Shown here in pieces: positions 1 through 9,824 of a stretch of 64,000 nt of DNA (the stretch's first letter is position 1; each line of letters opens with the position of its first letter). The position numbers were made by a program, and so were the translations under genes. Below the pieces are notes generated by a model, which was not told the origin of the DNA, did no database searches, and saw only the letters and a list, made by a program, of their open reading frames with translations. This DNA comes from Notospermus geniculatus (lineage: Eukaryota; Nemertea; Pilidiophora; Heteronemertea; Lineidae), in NCBI GenBank assembly GCA_002633025.1, contig NMRB01000356.1, positions 223,531-287,530 of the forward strand. Reading direction: 5' to 3'.

Positions 1-335
1 TAATCACCCCAATTCGCTAAAAAATCGCATTTTTTCGGTGTGCGCTCAAGCGGAACCGTAATAACCCCTGTTCGCTAAAAAATCTAATTTTTTTACCGTT
101 CCGCTTGAGCGCACACCGAAAAAATGCCATTTTTTAGCGAACAGGGGTTATTACAGTTCCGCTTGAGCGCACATGATTCAAACAGACGTTATTCGCGTGC
201 GCTCAAGCGGAACCGTAATAACCCCAACTTCCTAAAAAATCACATTTTTTGGTGTGCGCTCAAGCGGAACCGTAATCACCCCTTTTAGGTGAAAATCGCA
301 TTTTTTCAATGTTCCGCTTGAGCGCACGCTAAATT
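1..335. repeat. Cluster of inverted repeats built on a 17-bp core
   Basis: The core gtgcgctcaagcggaac occurs in both orientations: forward near 40, 196 and 257, reversed near 98, 155 and 311. The cores are separated by T-rich or A-rich spacers and short words such as cgtaataacccc. Neighbouring copies can fold into hairpins. No ORF is present. This is probably a fold-back or MITE-derived array continuing left of the window. Confidence 0.7.
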
Positions 336-432
336 GCAAGTGTCCTAAGGAAAGAAGTTATTAAAAGTTACGCTTGAGGCACACAAGTAATGCTAAGCCT
401 AGTAGACAGACATAACAAGTCAAAGTATTTAT

Positions 433-1165
433 TAATAGTCCAGTAAATCTAGGAATTAACCGGGAACAAATTGCAACATAAGTTTTTTTTGCTTTAAATG
501 TTTTATTAGGTCACCTTGGACATCATATCCAAAATCCCCCAAAATCGCACGGCGGGAACCCACTGAATTTGCATATTCAATTTTGAGAACTGGCTTCAAC
601 GTTGGACGCCGATGGACGCAACAACTGAGCTTTGTACAGGAGAGTGGGACCCGATGTACAGCTAACTTTGTAACGGTTGGATTTACACCCCGTAAATGTA
701 TTACCAACACATAGAAACATGGTACCTCGGAATCAAATAAGCCTATTCTTTGGACGTTTTAAGTGGCTACCTGATCGAAATTGACATTTTATGCATTTTG
801 ACCCATTTTTGTGTTAATTTATATAAAAAGCATCATATCTTAGTTAACGACTAAAAACAATTGAGAATGTGTTTGTCTGGTTCCGAGGCACCGTATTTCT
901 ATCTGTTGGTAATACATTTATGGGGTATAAATCCAACCGTTACAAAGTTAGCTGTACATCAGGTCCCACTCTCCTGTATAAAGCTCAGCTGTTGCGTCCA
1001 TCAGCGTCCAACGTTAAAGTCAGTTCACAAAATTGAATATGCAAATTAAGTGGGTTCCCGCCGTCCGATTTATGACCTAATAAAACATTTAAAGCAAAAA
1101 AACCTTCTGTTGCAATTTGTTCCCGGTTCGCCCGAATTTTCGCTTAAATTTACTGGACTATAAAT
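433..1165. mobile_element. Fold-back element with ~290-bp inverted arms
   Basis: The left arm (about 435-735) and right arm (about 867-1163) are long, imperfect inverted copies separated by roughly 130 bp. Both outer ends carry tagtccagtaaat or its complement. The arms translate into look-alike peptides in opposite orientation only because they are the same DNA, so I do not call a gene. Class and target duplication are unclear. Confidence 0.7.
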
Positions 1166-1199
1166 CTATTCGTGGGAGTACAGCAGGGGTAGAAGTAGT

Positions 1200-1880
1200 T
1201 CACAATTTACATGTACACAAAGTTTACAATTTACCTGCACACAAAGTGAAAGATGAGTGATAGTTGTAAAGGAAATTGTCGACGGAACTCTGAGCATCCC
1301 ATCAAGGAACTTGGAACAATTCACAAAGAAGTTTTATCTAATGTTGGTTGAAGATTGGACTCCATTTTGCAACTCGAAAGCTGTTCCTCCACTTAGAGAG
1401 TTTTTTCCTGCAAGTTTGCTCTCGATGGGCAATTCACCGTTGTGGTTTAAAGGCTTATGTTGAGACCAATGACACAAACAAATGCTTAGATAGAGTTGAA
1501 TTACCCGTAGAGAGTGAACTTGTGCAAGAAAACATTTCAAGTGGAGCAGCACCATCAGAAATCACGATCACAGCAAACGGAATATTCAAGTCCGTGAATA
1601 GTCCTCAACATGAACGGAAAATTGGTATTTCACACAGCGATACGAATCTGGGACTTGAGGAGAGCCGAGTTGAGAATGACCGTCTCCTGGAGGTTCCCTG
1701 CATAATCCGTAGGCCGGAAGTCCGACAGTCGGAAGTCGTTGAAGTAGAAATGGTCGGGAGAGAACTTAAACCGAGGCTCCACAGCGTCGGATCACAATTG
1801 GGACACATCGGATCCAGAACTTCGATTGTGACCAAGTGTTCAATTATGGAGTCCTGAAATGGAAAAACTCCGATAAAACA
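1200..1880. other. Stretch without an identifiable gene; unassigned open frame
   Basis: A plus-strand open frame of 169 codons (1348-1857) lies here, but I recognise no domain. Two sub-segments (about 1378-1440 and 1495-1556) are imperfect inverted copies of each other, which suggests repeat-derived DNA rather than a conserved exon. A fragment of a mobile-element protein is possible but unproven. Confidence 0.3.
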
Positions 1881-1881
1881 C

Positions 1882-2515
1882 TATCGAAAACTATTGAATT
1901 TGAAAACGACTTGCAAACACCATCAAAAACTATTGAATTTTTTGAAAACAACTTGCAAACACCATCAAAAACTATTGAATTTTTTGAAAACGACTTGCAA
2001 ACACCATCAAAAACTATTGAATTTTTTGAAAACGACTTGCAAACACCATCAAAAACTATTGAATTTGAAAACGACTTGCAAACATCATCGAAAACTATTA
2101 AAGGGGCTGTTCACTTAGGCCCCGATTACATAGAAGTATACGGTATACGAAAACGCCGGTTAACAAAGGCCTCACAAAGGATTCGTGACCGTGAAGCCAT
2201 TGTTAACCGGCGTTTTCGTATACCGTATACTTCTATGTAATCGGGGCCTTAAGGATCAATTTTACAAAATCGCAAGAACCACATTTTTGGCCTATTGGCC
2301 TGAGTAGACTCTCCAGTAGAGGCTTGTGCAGTCAGGCGTGAGGGGAGTATGACATAAGCAAGAAAGAGGCCAGGGCAATGTAATTCTTAGATTCAAATTG
2401 TACAATTGAGCCTTAAGTGAACAGCCCCTTTGAAAACGACTTGCAAACATCATCGAAAACTATTGAATTTGAAAACGACTTGCAAACATCGAAAACGATT
2501 TGCAAACATCATCAA
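1882..2515. repeat. Minisatellite interrupted by a MITE
   Basis: Units of roughly 30-41 bp containing aaaactattgaatttt and gacttgcaaacacc repeat from about 1882 to 2099. They resume at 2432-2515 after a palindromic insertion. The open frames across the array are by-products of the repeat period. Confidence 0.8.
2100..2431. mobile_element. Palindromic MITE, TIR aaaggggctgttcactt, with a nested palindrome
   Basis: The ends are aaaggggctgttcactt and its complement. It splits the minisatellite cleanly. Inside it, about 2120-2258 is a second palindrome (atagaagtatacggtatacg and complement) that recurs at 26070-26477 and 41482-41843. The same outer TIR bounds a different palindrome at 19927-20114. 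Confidence 0.8.
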
Positions 2516-2524
2516 TTCCAATAA

Positions 2525-2690
2525 AATACATCTGGGGTCATATTCATGAAGCCTTCGCAACTCTGCGAGCCGCAAATCTATTGTAAGGCAGTCAGTCAGT
2601 GAACAATCGAGCACGTGCAGTGAAACAACAGAATTGCGGGTACACAAAGTTGCAATGGCTTCGTGAATATGGCCGCGTGTTACAACAGAA
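2525..2690. mobile_element. Small MITE with tattcatgaagc-type ends
   Basis: The left end ggtcatattcatgaagc is mirrored by gcttcgtgaatatggcc at the right end. Similar 'attcataaa' ends occur at about 16696-16915. Confidence 0.5.
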
Positions 2691-3015
2691 AGTTATTCCT
2701 ATGGGATTTTGGGACATGTATCATTTTGTTCGTAATGATCTTCTCTACACAATAAACCTTCACCATGTTCACAAATTAAAGCAAATCGACAGTTTTGTAA
2801 ACAGGATGATATTTGTAAACATTGCCCTCACAGCCAATCAAAATGCAGGAAATGAGTGTTTGTAAACAAAGATTCGTCCCCTTTGGCATTCGAATTTTTA
2901 GGCTGACACATATCCCTTTAAGATCCATTTGGTTACACTACAGGGTCACCATCTTCACTGAGTTCAGGTCAAGACTCGGCTTCTCTCCCTTGACCTTCAC
3001 GGAAGCAAACCACAT

Positions 3016-3229
3016 TCCGTGTTCAACGGATTTCCCCGGTCCCAAAAACAGCAACCAATCACAGCAAAGCTTGCACTGATACACGTGCATGACGTGTTCC
3101 CGGTAATGACGTTGACCAATCAAAATTTGATAAAATGACATCATTGATATTTTTTCTTCCGTGAACGATGAAGAAACGAGGCTTCTGATTGGGCGCATGA
3201 GAAAATCCCAAAGCGTTGAACACGGAATC
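3016..3229. mobile_element. MITE with TIR attccgtgttcaacg
   Basis: The ends are inverted copies of attccgtgttcaacg. A second copy in the opposite orientation is at about 6890-7101. Homology between the two loci continues beyond the TIR to about 3340 and 6780, so a longer composite repeat carries it. Confidence 0.65.
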
Positions 3230-3258
3230 TGGTGCTTGCTGCAGAGTGTAGGAAGAGG

Positions 3259-3283
3259 CTTGGAGGAATTATAATTCCTCCAA
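3259..3283. mobile_element. 25-bp TIR-only insertion with 8-bp target duplication
   Basis: The insert is essentially a bare palindrome, cttggaggaatta joined to its complement. It is flanked on both sides by ggaagagg. The homologous repeat near 6855 (opposite strand) carries a single ggaacagg and no insert, which provides the empty site. A longer element with the same ends lies at about 35870-35940. The 8-bp duplication suggests hAT-type integration. Confidence 0.7.
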
Positions 3284-3406
3284 GGAAGAGGTTAGCTGAT
3301 TTCTACACGATGCTGCCGGCATTATGCAGATTGAGGGTCACCAGAGGCAAATTAGTAAACTCACTTTTTGGCACATATTCGGAGTTGTACATTCTTTGTA
3401 CTTATA

Positions 3407-3626
3407 CTGTGGTCGCGGAGTTATGCCGGATTGGCTTCATAGCTGCCCATTTTGCTATTACCATATTACATGGGCACGATGTTGGTTTCATGTTTTCAAT
3501 ATGAATGAATCCAAGACATGCCTTCCGGAGATTTGTATTCGGGCATTCCTTTCATTTAGTACTTCTGCGGGTTATAATGTAGGCCTATAGTACCACCCAC
3601 AATCCGGCATAACTCCGCGACCACAG
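3407..3626. mobile_element. TA-flanked MITE, TIR ctgtggtcgcggagttatg
   Basis: Inverted ends of about 25 bp (ctgtggtcgcggagttatgc) are flanked on both sides by TA, as expected of Tc1/mariner-type elements. There is no transposase ORF. Confidence 0.7.
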
Positions 3627-3628
3627 TA

Positions 3629-4310
3629 TATTCTTGGTATTATGTAATTTCACGTAAGTTACGTGTGACTTGCGCAAAGCCGCGGGATGTCAATTATGAT
3701 CTGTACTATAACACCGGTTTGATAAGGCCTAGCAAAATAAATTGTGCGTTACTGCATGGTCATTGGCGATTTGCAAAAATCGAGGGTCGGACGGTCGGGA
3801 TTTTTTTTCTCCATTTTTGGTACGGATAATTTTATTGCAGCAACAAGGATTATGCTAAAGGTTTTATCTACATGTAGAAGCCAGGAACAGTCTCAAAAGC
3901 TACTCTGGCATCCATGGGGATGTCTAAAGCCCTAGAGAGCAAAAGAGATTAATTTTGATAGATTTGATGCATTTTTGTGAGAAAAAAAGTTTCCTTGCCA
4001 GTCAGAATTTTTTTGAGGGTTGGTTGGAAATTAGAAATGACCGGAAACACACAATTTTTTTTCTAGAGCGACGACCATCACTGGTAAGAAGATTCCAGGC
4101 ATCACAATCCAGTGGACACCTGACGTGATCGTAGCGCCCTTGGAATCCCCGCTTTGGCGGGATTTCGAACTAAACACTATGTTTAGTTCAGGATATGGCT
4201 GCAGTGGCGCTGCGATCACCTTGGATCGAGTGCGGACAAAGTGCGGGAATTGAAGTTCACAGAGTTTTTTTTAGTTTTCAACGTAATTAACATTTTTACG
4301 ACGAAGTACT
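3629..4310. other. Non-coding stretch with one MITE remnant
   Basis: About 3640-3715 resembles one end of the TA-flanked family seen complete at 20516-20781 (gggatgtcaattatgatctg near its end). Otherwise I see no gene or clear repeat. Confidence 0.4.
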
Positions 4311-4317
4311 ATGGCCA

Positions 4318-4577
4318 AAATGCGGAGAAAATACTGCGAAAAACTTAAACTTGTCATCCTTGCTGTGGCAATTGGATCGCTTGCAATCCTTTATCAGGTA
4401 GGCCTACATGTATCCAATAAATCCCTAAGCAAGGATACAGGCATGACATGCGGAGAAAATACCGTGAAAAACGTAGGGTTGGCATCCCTGCTGTGGCAAT
4501 CAGATCGTTTGCGATTACCTCCTTTAACAGGTACATGTAGGCCTATCTGATAAATCCCTAAGCAAGGACACAGGCAT
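4318..4577. repeat. Tandem duplication of a ~130-bp unit
   Basis: Two adjacent units share atgcggagaaaatac, gctgtggcaat and ataaatccctaagcaagga and end in caggcatgac. They are about 80-90% alike by eye. Confidence 0.75.
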
Positions 4578-4599
4578 GACAGGAGCAGAATGAACTAGA

Positions 4600-5575
4600 G
4601 CAATGTCGATGGGAAGCCCATCGCATATCTCCCCGCTTTCGACAGGAAGTAATGGTGACATGGTTATTTTTCCTGTGTCTTTCATATATTGACCCTGGCA
4701 GTGTTTCCGCCAGAGGGGGGATGGGGGGGGGATGAATCCCCTCCTCAAAAATTTCAAGGAGGGGATATCCCCCCCTAAGTTTGCAGACTAACCTTTTTCA
4801 AATATCACTATTTTCACTTCAGTAGTGTTTTTCTTTAATTTGTCACATTTCAAATGCAATTTTCATGCAGAAGGAATTGCATTTTGGAGTGTAAAAAATG
4901 ACTCTGGAGGCCATTTTTAACCAAACCCCCCCCCCCAAAGTTTTGAAAGAAAAAAAATTTTTTCGAAAAAAAAAATTTTTGACATTTTTTTTTCTCCCCC
5001 CCCCCCCTCCTTGACAGTCCTTGTGGAAACCCTGCCTGGTGGGAAGAGGCCGAGTTCGATCGAAGTACATTGGGGGTTGGGAGTGTTGTGCACATTAGTG
5101 GATGAGTACATAATATATACCGTACCAATGTTTCAAACTCCTCCATTGAACGGTGAAGGAGGAGATATCACTTTTGGACGGCTCATGGTTTTTATCAAAG
5201 TTTGACCCCTGTGACCTTGAAACTAGGTCAAGGTCAAAACCCCTATGATATATTGTGAAGCTGTCACAGATAAACCTTCACACAAAATTTCATCACTTTA
5301 TCACAATTACTTTAGGAGTAATGACCATAAATGTGTTTTTCACATAACGCCCCCTGGTGGAAAGACAGGGAGTTGGATCGAAATTCCAAGAGTGTTGTGC
5401 ACAATAGTGGATGAGTACCTAATACATACTAAAGTTTCAAGCTCCTCCGTTGAACGGTCTAGGAGGAGATATCACTTTCGGACGGACGGACAGCCGGACT
5501 GCCAGACAGCCGGACTGACGGCGGAGGGTAAAACAATATCTCCCCGACTTTTTTCAAAAAGCGGGGAGATAACAA
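4600..5575. mobile_element. Non-autonomous element with 3' terminal hairpin and internal tandem units
   Basis: The 5' end carries atatctccccgcttt. The 3' end is a hairpin made of atatctccccg and cggggagat around an A/T loop (about 5535-5570). The inside holds repeated units with gtgaccttgaaactaggtca and caagctcctcc. About 4698-5033 looks like a nested hAT-type MITE (cagtgtttccgcc to ggaaaccctg) rich in poly-G, poly-A and poly-C. The end architecture parallels the 8305-9233 family. Confidence 0.55.
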
Positions 5576-5669
5576 GGTCCTTGAATCTACGCATACAAAC
5601 CCAGTAGTCTTGAACGTTAGTTGGAATGTTGATATTTTTGGTGACTGGGAGGGGAATGTCGATGGTCGT

Positions 5670-5728
5670 CAGCTGCCCCTGCATTCAGAGAGACTTTACT
5701 GAAAAGTCTCTCTGAATGCAGGACAGCT
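5670..5728. repeat. Near-perfect hairpin
   Basis: The arms around ctgcattcagagagacttt and its complement are about 27 nt with a tiny loop. It may be a MITE remnant. Confidence 0.7.
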
Positions 5729-5865
5729 GACACTGGGATCTGTGGTTATAAGTATTTAAGCAAATGCAGATCTGTAGGGAAAAGAAAGGGCTGGGGAGAT
5801 ATTCGTCCTGCGACTAAAAGTGTTCAGCAAAAAAAATAAACAGAGAAACAGACGCGCGAAAAAAA

Positions 5866-5940
5866 TCACGCATCGTAAGGCTCGAACCCGGGGCCCCGGA
5901 TTCATAGCCGGACGCTCTACCGATGCGCCAGCCGGCCATG
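5866..5940 (-). repeat. tRNA-like sequence (tRNA pseudogene or SINE head)
   Basis: On the minus strand a box A-like tggcgcatcggtagagcg is followed about 30 nt later by a box B-like gggttcgagcc. The acceptor stem does not close and the T-stem is imperfect, so I do not call a functional tRNA. A run of T follows. Confidence 0.55.
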
Positions 5941-6760
5941 ATGGTGGCTGCTGAATAAATGTTTATAAACACATCCCAGCTACTCAACATATTTTTATGA
6001 TAATAGAAATGACGTCACAAATCAGAATAATCTTACAAAAATCGCAAGATTTCATAACATCCACAGAGCAAGTCCCCAGCAAATCTGTCAGTACATCGCT
6101 ACATAATGTACCCATCTAACGTTTACTGGCACTAAAAACGTGAACCAACCGTCCGGTATATTCCATCTGAACATTAGGCGCATTTCACCTATGAGTCCAA
6201 TTCTATTGACTGACCCGTGACAAGTCTTTGGCTAGCTTCGCTGTTTGCCGCTACGCGGCGCGTTGGGCCCTTGCGTCAAGATCTATCAATGGGGAATGAG
6301 GAACCTACAGAACTAACCCCACTGGGAGGCGTTGTCAGTTGCTGTATTTTTTTGCAAAATGGTGTTGCACTGCATTGAGGTCACAACGTGACATTTTGCT
6401 CTGTTTTTTTGCGTCTTCGGTACAACTGCTCACAGCGCCACCCCTATCATGACAAAACGCTCTGAGGGTTCCTCATTTTGACAAAACCAGAGAAGACCCA
6501 TGTCAGATGTGAGCCATGCTGATTGGCCATCTTGGAGGGATCACATCAACTTGCAAAATGGCGGCGCTTTTATTCAACGAACTTTAGTCAAACAGAAGCA
6601 AATCTTGGTAATACCTTGACCGCACCATGGAGGCTATTCCCCGCAGCACTGATGATCTGATCCTGCAATTAATGACACTATAGGAGATAGATACAGGCCA
6701 GTTATGTCATTTTTATCGAGAAATTTGCCAAAGACCGATGCCGCCGGACAGGGATATGAT
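5941..6760. other. Non-coding stretch, nothing recognised
   Basis: No ORF with coding character, tandem array or clear inverted repeat was seen. It has several short CG-rich words (for example around 6240-6280). Confidence 0.4.
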
Positions 6761-6779
6761 AAGGGGTAGGCATACGCAA

Positions 6780-7101
6780 AGCAGCATCACAAAAGTTTTA
6801 GACGTTAATGTGGCCAGACCCTCCATTCTGCATAATACATCGTGTAGAAATCGGCTAACCTGTTCCTACACTCTGCAGCAAGCAGCCAGATTCCGTGTTC
6901 AACGAATTGGGATTTTCTCGTGCAGCGCCCAATCAGAAGCCTCGTTTCTTCGTCGTATAAAAAATATCAATGATGTCAGTCTGTCAGATTTTGATTGGTC
7001 AACGTCATTACCCGGAACACGTCATGCATGTGGGTCGGTGCAAGCTTTGCCGTGATTGGTTGCTATTTTTGAGAACGGGGAAATCCGTTGAACACGGAAT
7101 G
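6780..7101. mobile_element. Second, inverted copy of the 3016-3340 repeat
   Basis: It carries the attccgtgttcaacg ends (about 6890-7101) plus flanking homology back to about 6780. It lacks the 25-bp insert found at 3259-3283 and so serves as the empty allele of that site. Confidence 0.65.
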
Positions 7102-7161
7102 TACCGGTGTACCGGTAATGTCAGATCCACCTAACACAGAAATGAGGCCCAGAATGGGATA

Positions 7162-7341
7162 CAGTGGAACCTCCCTTAACGGACACCTCTGCCAGGAGGA
7201 CACCTCTCTAATCAGGACATCAATGCTCAGTCCCAAACTGGTCGTTTCTATTCATTTCAACCTCTATAATCAGGACACCTCTCAATTTTAAGGACAGCAT
7301 TTGTCAGTCCCGAAGGCGTCCTTAATAGAGAGGTTCCACTG
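7162..7341. mobile_element. TA-flanked MITE, pogo/Tigger-like ends
   Basis: The ends cagtggaacctccctta and its near-complement (agagaggttccactg) are flanked by TA on both sides. The internal motifs ggacacctct and aatcaggaca are typical of such MITEs. It is 180 bp with no ORF. Confidence 0.8.
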
Positions 7342-7419
7342 TATTTAGGCCTATTAGAACTGACATGCAGAACTGGCCCAAGACCAATAAAATGTGAAAT
7401 TCCTCTTACCATGCTTAAG

Positions 7420-7642
7420 CCTGGGTCACAAATGCCACCGGGCGCCGTACGATTTTCCCCACCCAGCGGCTTGCTGTGGATTTTTGAGACTGAAACTCAG
7501 ATCGAAGCTGAATTATGCCGAAATCGCCTCAATGGATAAGCGGAAATTAAACTAGATCAAACTGGGCACCGTAGAAATTGGCCAAAATGTCTGTTTTTAC
7601 TCGCCGTACGGGCCCCGGAGTGGATATATGTGACCTAGGCTT
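7420..7642. mobile_element. MITE with TIR gcctgggtcacaaatg
   Basis: The left end (gcctgggtcaca, then gggcgccgtacg) is mirrored at 7590-7642 (cgccgtacgggc, then tgtgacctaggc). There is no ORF. Confidence 0.6.
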
Positions 7643-8300
7643 TACTGACATGACTGATATCAGGGTCAACAGGTCAAAACAGCCTGTTCATGAGATATTG
7701 GCTCTAAAGTTGCGTTTGTCGCAAGAAATCATCATTGGTCATCAGCTGTTTACTCAACTATTATCACTGCTGTCCACTACGATCGTCAACCCGCCGAGAT
7801 GTACAATTCAGCTATATGTATTGTGTTATAAGGCTGTTAAACCCTTTCTTCGGTTGGGACAGGCACAGTCTACCTTTGCTAGAGCGGGGACGTGACCACG
7901 TGAGCCAAGATATTCATTCAACACAAACACGGCCGACTTACCTCATACATGTGCCTCTAACATGTCCGAGTCCATAAGGCAGCTGTCATGTCTGTTCACC
8001 ATGTTCAGTCGCCAATCCATGCAGTGATACAATCGGCCACATCAAATCACGTTCCGAAGACAACTTCCGATGGTGGGTCTGTTGAATCACTCGAGGCCAC
8101 AAGCCATACACTACTGAATGCCTCCGCCACCCTGCCTGCCATCCAGTCAGTCGGTCCGACGCTGATGAATATTACTGATCAGTGACATATGATGACGCCA
8201 CAGGCCTCATCAATGCATCTTAGGATGGGTCGTTGTCATCATTCATCTGCAATAAAACACAAATTTTAAAACTCAACATGTTCAAAGGGAATGGAAAAAA
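7643..8300. other. Non-coding stretch, nothing recognised
   Basis: Only short open frames without recognisable domains are present. Confidence 0.4.
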
Positions 8301-8304
8301 CATT

Positions 8305-9233
8305 GAATGAAATGGTCCATGGACCATGTGCTCACCCGTTTGGACATAACAGTGTAAGGACAGAGAGAGGTACATGTCAGTTATGAACAATCTGGGACAA
8401 GTCATTCCCAAGTTGCAAGACTTCAATGATTGTTGGGTTTGCCGCCTGGCGGCCATACTGGATGTCCGATCGAGCCAAAAATTCACATGCACATAAAGGT
8501 CATCTAGAGAGGGAGCCACATAGCACATTGGAGCGCTCTGGGTCAAGTCGTTCCTGAGTTATAGCACATTTGATGATTTTCAGGTTACGCCACCTGGCGG
8601 CCATATTGGAAGTTTAATCAGGCCGAAATTTGACGTGCTTGTATATTGTAGGTCACCTAAAGGGAGAGGTAATCAAGTTCGAGAACTCTGGGTCAAGCCG
8701 TTCCTGAGTTATAGCACTTGGTCGATTTTCAGGTTACGCCACCTGGCGGCCATATTGGATGTCCAATCGAACCGAAACTCTGTAGTTTTGAAGGTACCCC
8801 TCTAATGCATGTTTATGCATGAAGATGCTCGGTGAAATAATGAAGACCTGTGGCAGGTTCGTCACTTTTGTCGAACTTTGACCTCTGTGACCTTGAAAAG
8901 TAGGTCGAATCAAAAACCCGTTATATATGTTATGTGTCCTAATTAGATACACCTATGATAAAAACTTGGAGATGATCCAGTCATTAGTTCAGGAGTTATT
9001 GCCCTTTTTGTGTTTTTGGTTTTGGCCACCTGGAGGCCAAGCCAAGAATCGAATCGGACCAAAACTTGGTGTCATTGGTCATCTGACGTTGGGGTATATA
9101 TGTACCAAGTTTCAGATCAATAGCTCCAGCGGTTACGAAACGTGCCCAGCTAACGGACAACAACGGACGACAGATGACCACGATGATGGCGGACGCTGCA
9201 GGACAATAAAAGCTCACGAGTGAGCTAAAAATG
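8305..9233. mobile_element. Non-autonomous element, 3' hairpin ending gtgagctaaaaat
   Basis: The 5' end reads aatggtccatggaccatgtg then ctcacc. The body has repeated units containing ggttacgccacctggcggcc and tctgggtcaagcc, and the conserved phrase gacctctgtgaccttgaaaa. The 3' end is a short hairpin agctcac/gtgagct followed by aaaaat. Other members lie at 16655-17190, 28170-29553 and 40690-40916. The architecture resembles Helentron-associated (HINE-type) elements, but no Rep/helicase is present to confirm this. Confidence 0.65.
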
Positions 9234-9448
9234 GGGAACATGCACAGATGTTACACTGGGAAACACTGTCCACGTGGAGAAAAAATCATCATGCTAGCTA
9301 CCAAAGCACAGACCTGTTCTAAAGTTCTTGTGGTTGGATACTATACTAGGGGGGACCACAAGTCCTTACACACTTCACTGCAGCATGCTGAGAGTGTTGG
9401 CCAATCTGCATGATGATCTGAAGGGCCTACACTTACAGTTTTTCTCAC
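9234..9448. other. Short non-coding stretch left of the LTR element
   Basis: No feature was recognised. It forms the left flank of the retrotransposon. Confidence 0.4.
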
Positions 9449-9630
9449 TGTAAAGTGATTAGATACTAGTAGCTGGCTCTGTCCAGTGGCGCCATCTGCG
9501 CTAAGCAATTGTAACTATGTATTATGCAAATAGTATTGATCACGTGTAGTCAGTTCCATCATGGCCGTATCTGAATAAAGGAGTGTTATCTTACATCGCC
9601 TTTCAATTCACGATATAACAACAATCTACA
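9449..9630 (+). repeat. 5' LTR
   Basis: 182 bp beginning tgtaaagtg and ending atctaca (TG...CA). It contains aataaa at about 9574-9579, a likely polyadenylation signal, and is followed directly by the primer-binding site. Its twin is at 14871-15052. Confidence 0.93.
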
Positions 9631-9824
9631 TGGTGTCAGAAGTGCTGAACCATCGGAACTGCTGTCGGATAGTCTCAGGATTCCATAACGCTACGTTATT
9701 CGGACATCTCACCGGCAGAACGGAGGAAAACAGAGAGGTAAACGGTAGAAAGTAGCTACCGGCGGCGAACAAAGACTGACCTACATTCCCGCACCGCCCC
9801 CACCGAACTGAGAACAAAGGAAAC

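Noticed and set aside
456-1049. Two look-alike short proteins on opposite strands
   Set aside because: They are translations of the two arms of one fold-back element; the similarity is at the DNA level, with no domain and no splice context.
1836-2240. Repetitive protein from the minisatellite
   Set aside because: The frame exists because unit lengths suit the reading frame. Two overlapping frames are open over the same repeat, and a MITE interrupts it.
1882-2515. CRISPR-like array
   Set aside because: Units are tandem with no unique spacers, and the window is animal DNA with spliced genes.
5866-5940. Functional tRNA gene
   Set aside because: A and B boxes are present, but the acceptor stem does not pair and the T-stem is poor; pseudogene or SINE head is more likely.
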